DNA from: Streptomyces sp. NBC_00190
GTDB taxonomy: Bacteria; Actinomycetota; Actinomycetes; Streptomycetales; Streptomycetaceae
DNA length: 64,000 nucleotides
Assembly: GCF_036203305.1 (NCBI RefSeq)
Contig: NZ_CP108131.1
Coordinates: 682,001 to 746,000, forward strand
Reading direction: 5' to 3'
Positions 9,040 to 17,431 of this stretch are shown here, in pieces. The notes below the pieces were generated by a model, which made no database searches, was not told the origin of the DNA, and was given only the letters and a program-made list of their open reading frames with translations. Within the stretch, counting starts at the first letter, position 1, and the number at the start of each line of letters is the position of its first letter. Position numbers and translations under genes: made by a program.

Positions 9040-9379
9040 TCAGCCCGCATGGCGCAGCCGCATCTCCAGGTCTCGCAGGTCCTTGGTGAGCGAGGAGCGG
9101 ACCTTCCTGGCCATCAGAGGCTCGGCCAGCCGGTAACGGCCTCCCCCGCCGCCGCGGACCCGGATGCGGGCGAGCACGCCCTCCGGACGCGGGTCGAAGG
9201 TGTAGGTGACGTGCATCGGCATCGGACCGGCGACCGACACCATGTCCAGCAGGCGTTCCGGGTCGTACCGGGCGACGCGCAGCACGCAGTCGATCCGCCT
9301 CCCGAGGAAGTACGCCGTGCGGGTGACCTCGGCGCCGACGCCGAACCCGCCCCCGCTCCGCCGTCACGTCGATCGTCAC
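9040..9379 (-). pseudogene. SRPBCC-family fragment, frameshifted and lacking its N-terminus
   Basis: From 9285 down to 9040 the frame reads LRVARYDPERLLDMVSV through to LTKDLRDLEMRLRHAG, the C-terminal half of a START/SRPBCC polyketide-cyclase-like protein. Extending upstream, the same frame gives GVGAEVTRTAYFLGRRIDC but stops near 9360. The neighbouring frame gives VTIDVTAE at 9379-9353, which looks like the preceding strand. This implies a frameshift near 9350. The roughly 60 N-terminal residues are missing, because another remnant begins at 9393. It is probably non-functional. Confidence 0.6.
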
Positions 9380-9392
9380 GTCCGGCCGCCGG

Positions 9393-9660
9393 TCAGAGGG
9401 TGAAGCAGGGCTGCGGGGTGCCCGTCTCGGCGTACTGCTTGAGGTGGGTCATCAGCTGCTCCCAGGTGCCGGCGGTGTGGGCGAGGCCGGGGCCGCCCTC
9501 CGCGAAGCCGACGTGGCGGAAGTCCACCCGGGTGCCGGCCCCGTCCGGAGCGTCGGTGAGCTGCCAGGTGATGACGGTGCCGGTCCAGTGGGGCGGGAAG
9601 TCTCCGACCGAGGTCCAGCGGACCTCGTCCTGTCCGCCCGGTCGCGGCGGAGCTGGAAGG
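9393..9660 (-). pseudogene. AHSA1/SRPBCC C-terminal fragment
   Basis: The minus-strand frame ending at 9393-9395 reads DEVRWTSVGDFPPHW, then GTVITWQLTDAPDG, then RVDFRHVGFAEGGPGLAHTAGTW and QLMTHLKQYAETG. This is the C-terminal half of an activator-of-Hsp90-ATPase-like SRPBCC protein. No start codon with a ribosome binding site exists, and the frame stops near 9705 inside the ArsR promoter, so the N-terminal half is gone. An intact protein of the same superfamily is encoded close by at 10053. Confidence 0.65.
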
Positions 9661-9715
9661 GCTCGGGGATCTCGGGACTCGATCGCAAGCTGAAGCGCCG
9701 ACTAAAATGACAGGC

Positions 9716-10036
9716 GTGGATGCGGTACGAGCAGTCGCCGAGCCCAGGCGGCGCGAGATCCTGCGCCTGGTCTGGGACGCGGAGCTGTCGGCGGGCGAGA
9801 TCGCCGAGCGTTTCGACGTGACCTTCGGCGCGGTCTCCCAGCACCTCAAGGTGCTCCGGGACTGCGGTCTGGTTACGCTGCGCCAGGACGGCAAGAAGCG
9901 CTTCTACCGCGCCGACCGCGAGGGCATGGGCCCGCTGGCCGACTACCTGCAGTCCATGTGGGCCACGAAGCTCGACGCCCTCGCCGCCCTGGCCGAAGCA
10001 GCCGAGCGGGGCGAGGCGCGCGAGCGGAGCGAGTAG
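9716..10036 (+). CDS. ArsR-family winged-helix repressor
   Basis: The roughly 106-residue protein is a compact winged HTH: AEPRRREILRLVWDAELSAGEIAERFDV is the N-terminal part and FGAVSQHLKVLRDCGLVTLRQDGKKRFYRAD is the recognition helix and wing. No metal-binding cysteine pair is visible, so it belongs to the non-metal ArsR group that commonly sits beside an SRPBCC/AHSA1 gene, as here (10053). Homologues begin at the VDAVRAVAEP position, matching GTG 9716. A TAAAAT hexamer at 9703-9708 is placed to act as a -10 for transcription starting at that GTG, which suggests a leaderless mRNA. ATG 9707 is the alternative start. Confidence 0.88.
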   Translation: MDAVRAVAEPRRREILRLVWDAELSAGEIAERFDVTFGAVSQHLKVLRDCGLVTLRQDGKKRFYRADREGMGPLADYLQSMWATKLDALAALAEAAERGEARERSE

Positions 10037-10052
10037 TCCGAAGGGACGCGCA

Positions 10053-10490
10053 GTGAACACGGACGTAGTCACGCTGGAGCGGCACATCGCCGCCCGCCCC
10101 GAGACGGTGTTCTCCTTCTTCATCGAACGCGACAAGTGGCTCGCATGGATGGGCAAGGACGGCGAGTTCACCTTCGAGCCCGGCGGCGCCTACCGGACCA
10201 ACGTCAGCGGCGACAACGTCGCCGCCGGCCATTTCATCGAGATCGACCCGCCCAAGCGGATCGTCTTCACCTGGGGCTGGGCCGAGGGCGGGGTCCCCGT
10301 ACCCCCCGGCTCCAGCACCGTGGAGATCGTCCTCGAACCGGTGGACGAGGGCACCCTGCTGCGCCTGACGCACCGCGGCCTCCCCTCCCCCGAAGCCTGC
10401 ACCGCCCACGCCGAGGGCTGGACGCACTACATCCGACGCCTGGTGACATGGGCGGAAGGCGGCGACCCCGGCCCCGACGACTGGATGTGA
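10053..10490 (+). CDS. SRPBCC/AHSA1-domain protein
   Basis: The 145-residue protein has the complete Bet v 1-like AHSA1 fold pattern: LERHIAARPETVFSFFIERDKWLAWMG at the N-terminus, FTFEPGGAYRTNV in the middle and WTHYIRRLVTW in the long C-terminal helix. These small cytoplasmic proteins bind hydrophobic ligands in a cavity, and their function is usually unknown. GTG 10053 follows GAAGGGACGCA. It is 16 bases after the ArsR gene, so the two probably form one operon. ArsR-SRPBCC pairs are a common actinobacterial arrangement. Confidence 0.9.
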   Translation: MNTDVVTLERHIAARPETVFSFFIERDKWLAWMGKDGEFTFEPGGAYRTNVSGDNVAAGHFIEIDPPKRIVFTWGWAEGGVPVPPGSSTVEIVLEPVDEGTLLRLTHRGLPSPEACTAHAEGWTHYIRRLVTWAEGGDPGPDDWM

Positions 10491-10531
10491 CCCACGCCCG
10501 CCGCCGGCTTCCCGGCCTTCGCCGCAACCGA

Positions 10532-10969
10532 TCACCTGGACGAGGGCAATTGTCCGCGCACCCAATCGGGATCCGGGTTGACGTGAGGCCGCCCCGCCAC
10601 CACGACGGTCGGCACGGTCTCGTCACCACCGTTCACTGCCCGCACCGCCGCCGCCCCGGCCGGGTCACGCCAGATGTCGACCCAATGCAGCCGGTGCGCG
10701 CCGCGGCCCAACCGGATCCGCAAACGCAGGCAGTACTTGCAGCCCGCCCGCCAGTAGACGATCGGCCGGCCGTCGACCGCGCTGCGGCATTGCGCCTCCG
10801 CCGCACCGATCGACCGCGGGAACGCCAGCGGCGAGTTCAGCCCTGTGAGCACCACAAACACCAGCAGAAGGACAATGGCGGCGCCGGGGGACCCCCTGAC
10901 GGCCAACGCCGTTGCAACGAGTGCGCCACAGACCGCAAGCAGCATCGGCGAAATCCAAGCGCGCATCAT
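10532..10969 (-). CDS. Membrane-anchored glutaredoxin-like protein
   Basis: The 145-residue protein has two N-terminal hydrophobic helices (about residues 8-26 and 29-46), then a thioredoxin-fold domain. Its strand and active site read PIVYWRAGCKYCLRLRIRL, with a CxxC pair like mycoredoxin or glutaredoxin. The TVPTVVV segment supplies the cis-proline motif, which supports a functional redoxin. Actinobacterial glutaredoxin-like proteins usually reduce mycothiol mixed disulfides. The membrane anchor suggests a substrate at the inner face of the membrane (inference). Two consecutive ATG codons occur at the start. It stands alone, convergent with the SRPBCC gene. Confidence 0.82.
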   Translation of the reverse strand: MMRAWISPMLLAVCGALVATALAVRGSPGAAIVLLLVFVVLTGLNSPLAFPRSIGAAEAQCRSAVDGRPIVYWRAGCKYCLRLRIRLGRGAHRLHWVDIWRDPAGAAAVRAVNGGDETVPTVVVAGRPHVNPDPDWVRGQLPSSR

Positions 10970-11179
10970 GATGACGCAGGCTATCGGTGGCGTGGATTCG
11001 GCGGATCGCCGGGCTCGGACGTGCGGCCCGGGATGTCAGCCGCGGCGCGAACTCCCTTCCAGGTCCCGGCCGAACGAGAGGAGACGAACAGCGCAGCCAT
11101 CGTTGTGTCAGTGCCCTCGCCTAGCGTGCGTACCGCATACACGGGGCGGTGAACCGCGGGGATGGGAGAGGGCAGCGGC

Positions 11180-11662
11180 ATGAGCAACCGTATGGAGTGG
11201 CCGGCGGACCGTGACAAGGACGCCGCGCTGATCATCAGGACCGACTTTGACGATGAGCAGGCGTGGGCGGCCGTGAAAGCGGAGCTGATGACGACCTGGG
11301 GCGAGGACGACGACGTCGAGCCGTACGTCCACATCGTCGACGACCCTAAGTGGAGGGGAATCACGCCCGCTGAGGCACTCTCCGAGGCGTCCGCGCACGA
11401 AGAGCGCCGGTACGTCGTCTACCTCGCCGACCACACCTCGATGCGGAAGACCCCCGTCACGTTGCTGGCGCTGTCCCTCCTGACCAGGGAACAGTGCGAA
11501 AGCGACGAGGAGTTCGAGGCGTACGGCGGCTCGTTCCGCGTGGTGCCGTACGGGATCCACGAGATGAACGCGAACCTGATGATCGCGAACCTGGACTTCG
11601 GTGATTTCGCGGACGTGGCCGAGGACGATCCCGAGGGCGTCTTCCGAGGCTTTGGCGGGTGA
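11180..11662 (+). CDS. DUF6924-like cytoplasmic protein
   Basis: The 160-residue acidic protein has the features of DUF6924: LIIRTDFDDEQAWAAVKAEL near the N-terminus, VHIVDDPKWRGITPAEAL, and the C-terminal block NLMIANLDFGDFADVAEDDPEGVFRGF. No signal peptide, membrane segment or catalytic motif is recognisable and no function is established. I chose ATG 11180 over 11162 because GGGAGAGGGC is better spaced for it and the extra six residues are unlike the family. It has no obvious operon partner. Confidence 0.8.
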   Translation: MSNRMEWPADRDKDAALIIRTDFDDEQAWAAVKAELMTTWGEDDDVEPYVHIVDDPKWRGITPAEALSEASAHEERRYVVYLADHTSMRKTPVTLLALSLLTREQCESDEEFEAYGGSFRVVPYGIHEMNANLMIANLDFGDFADVAEDDPEGVFRGFGG

Positions 11663-11732
11663 GGCGCTCGGCTTGAGTTCAAAGGTCGCTCCTGAACCCG
11701 AACGTGCATGGGGAGACCGCCTCTGACCGGGG

Positions 11733-12764
11733 TCAACCGAGCTGCCGCCCCATGAAGTCCAGCATCCCCTCCGCCGCGACGGTCCAGAAGGCCCAGCCGT
11801 GGCCGCCCGGCCCCAGGACCACCTCGGCGTCCACGCCGCGGGCCGCGAAGGCCTTGCGCAGGTCCTCGGTTCCCGGCAGGTAGTTGGTGTCCTCAGTCCC
11901 GCAGGCGAGGTGGTACGGGGTGCGCCGGAGCCGGTCGGGCGCGGTACGCCGGATGATGTCGGCCAGGTTGTACTCCCGGGCGCGGTCCGTCAGCCGGGCG
12001 GATCCGGCCAGGTCCCGGCCGAAGGCATGGCCGAAGAAGCGGTTCCACTCCTCCATCGGCATCAGACGGTAGCCCTCGTCGGTGAAGTGCGCCGTGCTCA
12101 ACCCGGCCGCGGCACCGAACAGGCCCGGGTACCGCAGGGCGTACATCAGCGCGCCGTAGCCGCCCATGGAGAGCCCGGCTACGGCCCGCTGCTGGGCCCG
12201 GCCGCCCAGCCCGTGGGTCTGTTCGACGACCGGGACGAACTCCTCGATGAACATGTCCTCGTAGCGCAGGGTGTCGCCGCCGGATCCCGCGTCGTTGATG
12301 TAGAAGCTCTCGTCCTGGCCTCCTCCCTGAATGCCGGGGTCGCGCCGGGCGTCGGGCATCACGAGCGCGCAGGCCGGGATCCGGCCCGCCGCGATGGCCC
12401 GTTCCAGGGTCGGCACGATGCCGCCCTTGACGGCCCAGTCGGTGTGCTTCCCGCTCGCGCCGTGCAGCAGGAAGAGGACCGGGATCCCGCCGTCGGGGTG
12501 AGCTCCGCCCCGGGGCGCGGAGCTCACCCCGGCGGGCAGGTAGAGGCTGTACGGGACGTCCCGGCCGAGCAGTCGGCTGTGCATGGTCAGGTCGGTACGC
12601 AGCGAGGCGGTCCCGGAGGCGGACGGAGTGGGCGCGGTGGAGGCCGGGGCCGGTCCCGGCACCCCGGGGCCGCCCCGCATCAGCAGGGCCGCGGAGATGA
12701 CGGCCGCGACCGATCCGCCGACCCCGGCCGCGAGCAGGGAACGGCGCGCGGGACGTTTCACCAT
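11733..12764 (-). CDS. Secreted alpha/beta-hydrolase (esterase D/antigen 85-like)
   Basis: The 343-residue protein begins with a Tat-like or Sec signal (RPARRSLLAAGVGGSVAAVISAALL) followed by a Pro/Ala/Ser-rich linker. The hydrolase domain starts near residue 58. An oxyanion-side HGASG motif follows IPVLFLL. The nucleophile elbow is GLSMGG (about residue 200). A possible acid lies in the AcGTED region, and the catalytic His is in GPGGHGWAFW near the C-terminus. This is the esterase family that includes S-formylglutathione hydrolase and mycolyltransferase-like enzymes. The exported location suggests action on envelope or extracellular esters. It is followed by no operon partner. Confidence 0.88.
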   Translation of the reverse strand: MVKRPARRSLLAAGVGGSVAAVISAALLMRGGPGVPGPAPASTAPTPSASGTASLRTDLTMHSRLLGRDVPYSLYLPAGVSSAPRGGAHPDGGIPVLFLLHGASGKHTDWAVKGGIVPTLERAIAAGRIPACALVMPDARRDPGIQGGGQDESFYINDAGSGGDTLRYEDMFIEEFVPVVEQTHGLGGRAQQRAVAGLSMGGYGALMYALRYPGLFGAAAGLSTAHFTDEGYRLMPMEEWNRFFGHAFGRDLAGSARLTDRAREYNLADIIRRTAPDRLRRTPYHLACGTEDTNYLPGTEDLRKAFAARGVDAEVVLGPGGHGWAFWTVAAEGMLDFMGRQLG

Positions 12765-13004
12765 GGTTCCCTCACCGTTGCCACCGGATGTTCGTCTCGG
12801 CCGTCCTCGAGCCCGTGCCCGGCGGTCCGAACGCGGCGAAACCCACGCCCGTGCCGGGTCAGCGAGCAGGCACTGTCCGTAGCCGGACCGAACACATCAC
12901 ACGCCCGGCATCCGCATCGGGGCAAGCAGGCACGCCGGAAGACCCACCGGGGTCATCACCCAGTGGGCTACGACCGGCCCAGGGCAGTCGGGCCTGTCAG
13001 CCAG

Positions 13005-13676
13005 TCAGCCGGTCGGAGCCCCGGCGATGCGGTAGCCCACCCCGGGTGTCGTCGTGATGACCGGCGGGCTGCCCAGCTTGCGGCGCAGTCGGCCGACCGT
13101 GACGGTCACCGTGTTCGTGAACGGGTCGGCGTTCTCGTCCCACACCTGTTCGAGCAGGTCCTCAGTGCTCAGGAAGCCCGGACTGGCGCGCAGCAGCGCC
13201 TCCAGGACAGCGAACTCCTTGACCGAGAGGTCCAGGAGACGGCCGTCGCGGAGGGCGGTGCGGCGGACCGGGTCGAGTGCGAGGCCGGCGGCGCGCAGCG
13301 TGCGGCCCCGGGCGGCGGGCCTGCGTCTGGCCAGGGAACGAATGCGCAGGATCAGCTCGGGGAAGTGGAAGGGCTTGGCGAGGTAGTCGTCGGCGCCGAG
13401 GGTGAGGCCGCTGACCCGGTCGTCGGGCGCCCCGGCCGCGGTCAGCATCAGCACCATCGCGCGATCGTCCCGCTCGGTGAGCATCTGGCAGAGCGTGTCG
13501 CCGTGGATGCCCGGCAGGTCTCGGTCCAGGAGCACCACGTCGTACGCGTTCAGGTCGAGCTTCGCGGCGGCGGCGAGGCCGTCGTGCGCGACGTCGACGG
13601 CCATCCCCTGGTCCCTGAGTCCCTCGGCGACGACCTCGGCGAGCGATCGTGCGTCCTCCACGACCAGGACCCTCAC
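13005..13676 (-). CDS. OmpR-family response regulator
   Basis: The receiver domain starts with VRVLVVEDA and carries the phospho-acceptor in VVLLDRDLPG, the threonine in LMLTAAG and the lysine in YLAKPF. A C-terminal winged-helix DNA-binding domain follows, with LDLSVKEFAVLEALLR and VTVTVGRLRRKLG. I chose GTG 13676 because it overlaps the kinase stop by four bases (GTGA) and matches the receiver start; the frame continues upstream inside the kinase gene. It is the partner of the kinase at 13673-14836. The gene order, kinase first, is less common than regulator first. Confidence 0.95.
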   Translation of the reverse strand: MRVLVVEDARSLAEVVAEGLRDQGMAVDVAHDGLAAAAKLDLNAYDVVLLDRDLPGIHGDTLCQMLTERDDRAMVLMLTAAGAPDDRVSGLTLGADDYLAKPFHFPELILRIRSLARRRPAARGRTLRAAGLALDPVRRTALRDGRLLDLSVKEFAVLEALLRASPGFLSTEDLLEQVWDENADPFTNTVTVTVGRLRRKLGSPPVITTTPGVGYRIAGAPTG

Positions 13677-14836
13677 GCCGTCACTCTTTCCGGACCGGTC
13701 GCCGACGGCAGCACGGCTGCGACCCACAGGCCGCCCTCCGGCCGGGCTCGAAGGTCGAGGCGGCCACCGTGCGCGGTGATGATCGAGGCGACGATCGACA
13801 GCCCCAGGCCGGAGCCTTCCTCCGACCGCGTCCGGTCGACGCCCAGCCGTTCGAACGGTTGCGCCAGCCGATCCACCTGGTCCTGCGCCAGGACGCGCCC
13901 GCCGGTCTCGACGATCAGGCGGGTCTCGGTGTCGTCGTGACCCGTGGAGATCCGGATCCAGCCGCCGTCGTGGTTGTGCACGATCGCGTTGTCGATCAGG
14001 TTCTCGATCATCCGGGACAGCAGGACCGCACTGCCCCGCGTCCAGGTGTCCGACTGGACCTCGTCGCGGGCGGTCAGGGTCTTCGCCGCGATGTCGGCGG
14101 CCCGGGCCGCCAGCGCCTGCGTCGCCAGCTCGCCGAGCGACACGGGAGTCCGGTCGGCGAGCGATCCGTGCTGGGCCCGGGCGAGGACGAGGAAGCCGTC
14201 CAACAGGTGCTCCACTCGGTCGAGTTCGGTCCGCACCCGGTTGGCGAGTACGACGGTCTGCGCGGCGGGCTCGGGTTTGGCGACGGCCACGTCCAGCGAG
14301 GCCCGTATCGTCGCGAGCGGTGTGCGCAGCTCGTGGGAGGCATTGGCGACGAACCGGCGCTGCGCCGCGAAGGAGGCTTCGAGGCGTTCCAGCAGACCGT
14401 CGACCGTGTCAGCGAGTTCTTTGACCTCGTCGGCGGGTCCGGCCACGGCGAGCCGCTGGTGCAGGTTCTCCGCGGAGATCCTCCGCGTCGCCGCGGTGAT
14501 CACCCGCAAGGGGCGCAGGACGCGGCCGGCGAGGGCGCGGCCGAGTAGAAGCGAGACGCATGCCATCACCAGGAGCGCGATCAGCGAACCGGCCAGCAGT
14601 CGGCGGGACTGCTGCGCATGCACCTCCGAGAGCTGCCGCTGGAGGTCGCGGATGTGCTGCTCGGCGGCGGCGAGGCCGGCCTGGCCGGGTGGGGACTGGC
14701 CGGGAGCGGTGACCGTCGAATTGTTGCCGGACAGCAGGTAGGTCAAGGCGAGCAGCCCGACCCCGGAGAAGAGGAACACGGCGGCGTACAGAATCGTGAA
14801 GCGCATGCCGACGGTCCCGCTCCGCAGCTTGCCCAT
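13673..14836 (-). CDS. Sensor histidine kinase
   Basis: The protein has TM1 at about residues 11-33 (MRFTILYAAVFLFSGVGLLAL), a short extracytoplasmic coil of about 45 residues rich in Q and A, TM2, a HAMP linker (LRPLRVITAATRRI) and a HisKA box with the phospho-acceptor in ANASHELRTPLATIR. The ATPase region includes NLIDNAIVHN, an altered G1 box (ETGGRV) and GSGLGLSIV. ATG 14836 is preferred; the reading frame continues upstream by 49 codons without TM or domain content. The small sensor loop suggests an intramembrane or membrane-near signal. It is coupled with the regulator gene. The divergently transcribed permease at 14970 may be its target. Confidence 0.93.
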   Translation of the reverse strand: MGKLRSGTVGMRFTILYAAVFLFSGVGLLALTYLLSGNNSTVTAPGQSPPGQAGLAAAEQHIRDLQRQLSEVHAQQSRRLLAGSLIALLVMACVSLLLGRALAGRVLRPLRVITAATRRISAENLHQRLAVAGPADEVKELADTVDGLLERLEASFAAQRRFVANASHELRTPLATIRASLDVAVAKPEPAAQTVVLANRVRTELDRVEHLLDGFLVLARAQHGSLADRTPVSLGELATQALAARAADIAAKTLTARDEVQSDTWTRGSAVLLSRMIENLIDNAIVHNHDGGWIRISTGHDDTETRLIVETGGRVLAQDQVDRLAQPFERLGVDRTRSEEGSGLGLSIVASIITAHGGRLDLRARPEGGLWVAAVLPSATGPERVTA

Positions 14837-14969
14837 GGCGCCCTTGGTTCCTCTCAATGCCAGCCTCCAGCCCACCTTCCGCCCGCACCCAGGATGCCCC
14901 GTCGCACCTAACAGCGGCATGACGGCAGCGGTTCGGACCACGTTATGGGCGTATCCGTAGAACCGGACC

Positions 14970-16511
14970 ATGCTCACCACCAACGAACTGCTCCGGCAGG
15001 AGTGGACCAGGTTCCGACGTCCCGGACGGCTGATCGCGATCGCGGCCGTGGCTCTGGCCGTCCTCGCCCTCGGCCTGCTCTACGCGTCCGGCAACCGTGC
15101 TTCCTGCGACGGCCCGTGCCCGGCCGACCCGACCGGGCCGACCGGCTCCCGCGTCACCGACCGGTTCTTCTTCCACCATCGGGATCTCGGCGAGACGGGC
15201 AGCATCACGGTCCGGATGACGTCCATGACGGGCACGATCACCTACCCTCCGCCGAACCATGACCGGATCGTCCCGGGCCTGGTGCCGTGGGCGAAGGCCG
15301 GGATCATCATCAAGGACGGTGCCCGCCAAGGGACTTCCTACGCGGCTCTGATGCTCACCGGCAGCCACGGTGTGCGGATGCAGTACGACTACCACCATGA
15401 CATCGTCGGCAGCGCGGTCGGCGCCGACGCGGTCTCGCCGGAGTCGCCGCTGTGGCTGCGCCTGACACGGTCGGGCTCCACCATCACCGGCTACGAATCA
15501 GCCGACGGCAAGCAGTGGTCGAAGGTCGGCACGGCGAAGCTGTCCGCGCTGCCCGGGACCGTACAGGTCGGCCTGTTCGCCACGTCCCCCGGCGACCTGA
15601 CCCTGCGGCCCGTCGGTCTCGGCGGCGCGACGGAGGAGGTGCGCTTCACCCAGGCCGGCGGTGTCTTCGACAGCGTCGGCCTGGAGGGCACGGCCTCCGC
15701 CGGGGGCTGGCGCAGCGATGCCATCGGAGAGATGAACACCACCGACTGGGAGAAGTACCACAACGCGTCCGGGGCTGTGGCCGAGGCGAACGGCAAGGTC
15801 ACCGTCGCCGGCGTCGGCGACATCGGGCCGGCGGGCACCGAGGGCGGCCGCCCCGTGGAGCGCCTCCTCGTGGGCCTGACCCTCGGGTTGCTCATCACGC
15901 TCGTGGTCGCGGTGCGGTTCGTCACCTCCGAGTACCGTCGCGAGCCCGCGGGCGGCGCGCCGGCCACCCGCCGGGTGCTCGTGGGAAGGGCGATCGTCGT
16001 CGGCTCCGTCACGTTCACGGCCGGTCTCCTCGCCGTGGTTCTCGTCATCCCCGTCGGCGTGGCAGTCCTGGAGGGGAACGGGATGTCCGTCATCGGGGTG
16101 TCCCCGTTCACCGGAGTACGGGTCGTCGTCGGCACGGCCGCCGTGCTCGGCCTCATGTCCGTACTCGCTCTCGCGCTCGGCGCGCTGCTCCGTCGCGGCT
16201 GGCTCGCGATCCTCGTCGCCGTCTCGGCGATCGCGCTTCCGTACGCCCTGACCTCCTTCCCGCTGCTGGACGACGGCCTGTCACAGTGGCTGCTGCGGAC
16301 CACTCCGGCCGCCGGCTTCGCCGTACAGCAGACCCTCGTCGAATATCCGCAGGTCACTGCCCACTACGCTCCCTCCGCCGGGTACTTTCCACTGCCGTGG
16401 TGGGCCGGTGTCGGTGTGTTGTGCGCGTACACGGTGACCGTTCTGAGTCTTGCGCTGCGCCGCCTGCCTCCAAGCGGTGGGCGGGCAGCGCAGCCCGCGG
16501 ACTGGCAATGA
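14970..16511 (+). CDS. ABC-2-type permease with a large inserted DUF1349-like domain
   Basis: The 513-residue protein opens like an ABC-2 permease (NELLRQEWTRFRRPGRLIAIAAVALAVLALGLL, TM1). A soluble region of about 220 residues follows. It resembles a concanavalin-like DUF1349 domain: WAKAGIIIKDG, YAALMLTGSHGVRMQYDYHH, SPLWLRLTRSGSTITGYESADG and VQVGLFATSP. At least five C-terminal helices follow from residue 290. The inserted domain would lie outside the membrane. No ATPase gene is adjacent, so it must share an ATPase from elsewhere or the set has been broken. It is divergent from the two-component system, whose promoter region it shares. Confidence 0.8.
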   Translation: MLTTNELLRQEWTRFRRPGRLIAIAAVALAVLALGLLYASGNRASCDGPCPADPTGPTGSRVTDRFFFHHRDLGETGSITVRMTSMTGTITYPPPNHDRIVPGLVPWAKAGIIIKDGARQGTSYAALMLTGSHGVRMQYDYHHDIVGSAVGADAVSPESPLWLRLTRSGSTITGYESADGKQWSKVGTAKLSALPGTVQVGLFATSPGDLTLRPVGLGGATEEVRFTQAGGVFDSVGLEGTASAGGWRSDAIGEMNTTDWEKYHNASGAVAEANGKVTVAGVGDIGPAGTEGGRPVERLLVGLTLGLLITLVVAVRFVTSEYRREPAGGAPATRRVLVGRAIVVGSVTFTAGLLAVVLVIPVGVAVLEGNGMSVIGVSPFTGVRVVVGTAAVLGLMSVLALALGALLRRGWLAILVAVSAIALPYALTSFPLLDDGLSQWLLRTTPAAGFAVQQTLVEYPQVTAHYAPSAGYFPLPWWAGVGVLCAYTVTVLSLALRRLPPSGGRAAQPADWQ

Positions 16512-16610
16512 TCCCCGGCGGCACACCGCATCACCACGCAGTCGGCGGCCCGTACGCTCGGCGACTGCTGCACACGGCCTGAGCCTCACTTGTCGAGGAA
16601 GAGGCCGGGT

Positions 16611-17081
16611 TTACGCAAGTGTTCTCCGCGTGCTCGGAGCGGTGTACCGCCTGTGCGGGGGTCCCGGCGGCAGCCAGCGCGGGGCGTAGGTGCTGCTCGA
16701 AGTGGGCGGCGAAGGCCGTAGGGTCCAGGGGGGGCAGATGGTCGCGGCGACCGGCCCCGCGGTGTCCAGGGCGGCGAAGCCCGGTCCGCGCAGCAGGAGC
16801 ACGTTGTCCGAGTCCAGCATGGTCGCGTTGGCCCTCTCGCGGTGGGCCTGCCAGACGGTGCCGTGGTAGAAGGCGTGCAGCGCCCGCGCCCGCGCCGCCA
16901 TATCCGGGAAGCTGCGCAGCCAAACGAAGCGGTCCGCGTCGTCCAGGTCCCGGAAGCGGCCGCCTACGGTGATGCCGGCCGCCTCCTGCCCGGTGACGAA
17001 TTCCCGCTCGAAGAGGTCGACCAGGGTGTCCCGGGCGCCCGGGCGCAGGGTGTACTGCCGGAGTTCGACGATGACGTTCAT
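16611..17081 (-). pseudogene. NIPSNAP-family gene, frameshifted and C-terminally truncated
   Basis: The N-terminal 100 residues (VIVELRQYTLRPGARDTLVDLFE, then the GPGFAALD region) are a good NIPSNAP/ferredoxin-like barrel domain. Near 16740 the family sequence moves to another minus-strand frame: DPTAFAAHFEQHLRPALAAAG, then VHRSEHAENT ending near 16611. The usual last 30-40 residues are not found after that. A one-base shift followed by loss of the 3' end explains this. It could alternatively be a real C-terminally altered protein reading to 16611. Confidence 0.65.
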
Positions 17082-17099
17082 GGCCCGGATGCTAGAGCC

Positions 17100-17128
17100 G
17101 GTCCACTGACACCTCCTGTCAGCGGACC
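17100..17128. promoter_or_regulatory. Interrupted palindrome upstream of the NIPSNAP gene
   Basis: GGTCCACTGACA (17100-17111) and TGTCAGCGGACC (17117-17128) are reverse complements with one mismatch around five bases. The site ends 19 bases before the NIPSNAP start on the minus strand, so it may be an operator for that gene. Confidence 0.4.
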
Positions 17129-17365
17129 GGCAGGAGGACGCACGAAACCGCCGGGCGGGCGGGACGGCTCAACAGCCCTTGATCGGCGGCTGGTTGCTGT
17201 CACGCGGTTACGGTTCAACCGGTCCGGTCCCGACGCTGTGGGCGGCGTGACCACGACGTCGGAGCCTGCTGGAGCCCCGTTCACCGGGCTGAGCCCGCGC
17301 CGGCCAGGAACTCCATGGCACCGATGACTTCGAGGCAGCGGGGAGACGTGGATCACACGCATCCG

Positions 17366-17392
17366 TGTCACAGGGCGTCGGGCCACCTCGTC
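17366..17392 (+). promoter_or_regulatory. ECF41-type sigma factor promoter
   Basis: TGTCACA at 17366-17372 and CGTC at 17389-17392 are separated by 16 bases. This is the promoter pattern described for ECF41 (SigJ-like) sigma factors. It lies 40 bases before the carboxymuconolactone-decarboxylase-like gene, the usual ECF41 target. An ECF41-like sigma factor is encoded immediately downstream of that gene. Confidence 0.75.
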
Positions 17393-17431
17393 TCAGGGGT
17401 GTAGCCACTGACGACCACGGAGGAGCACGCG

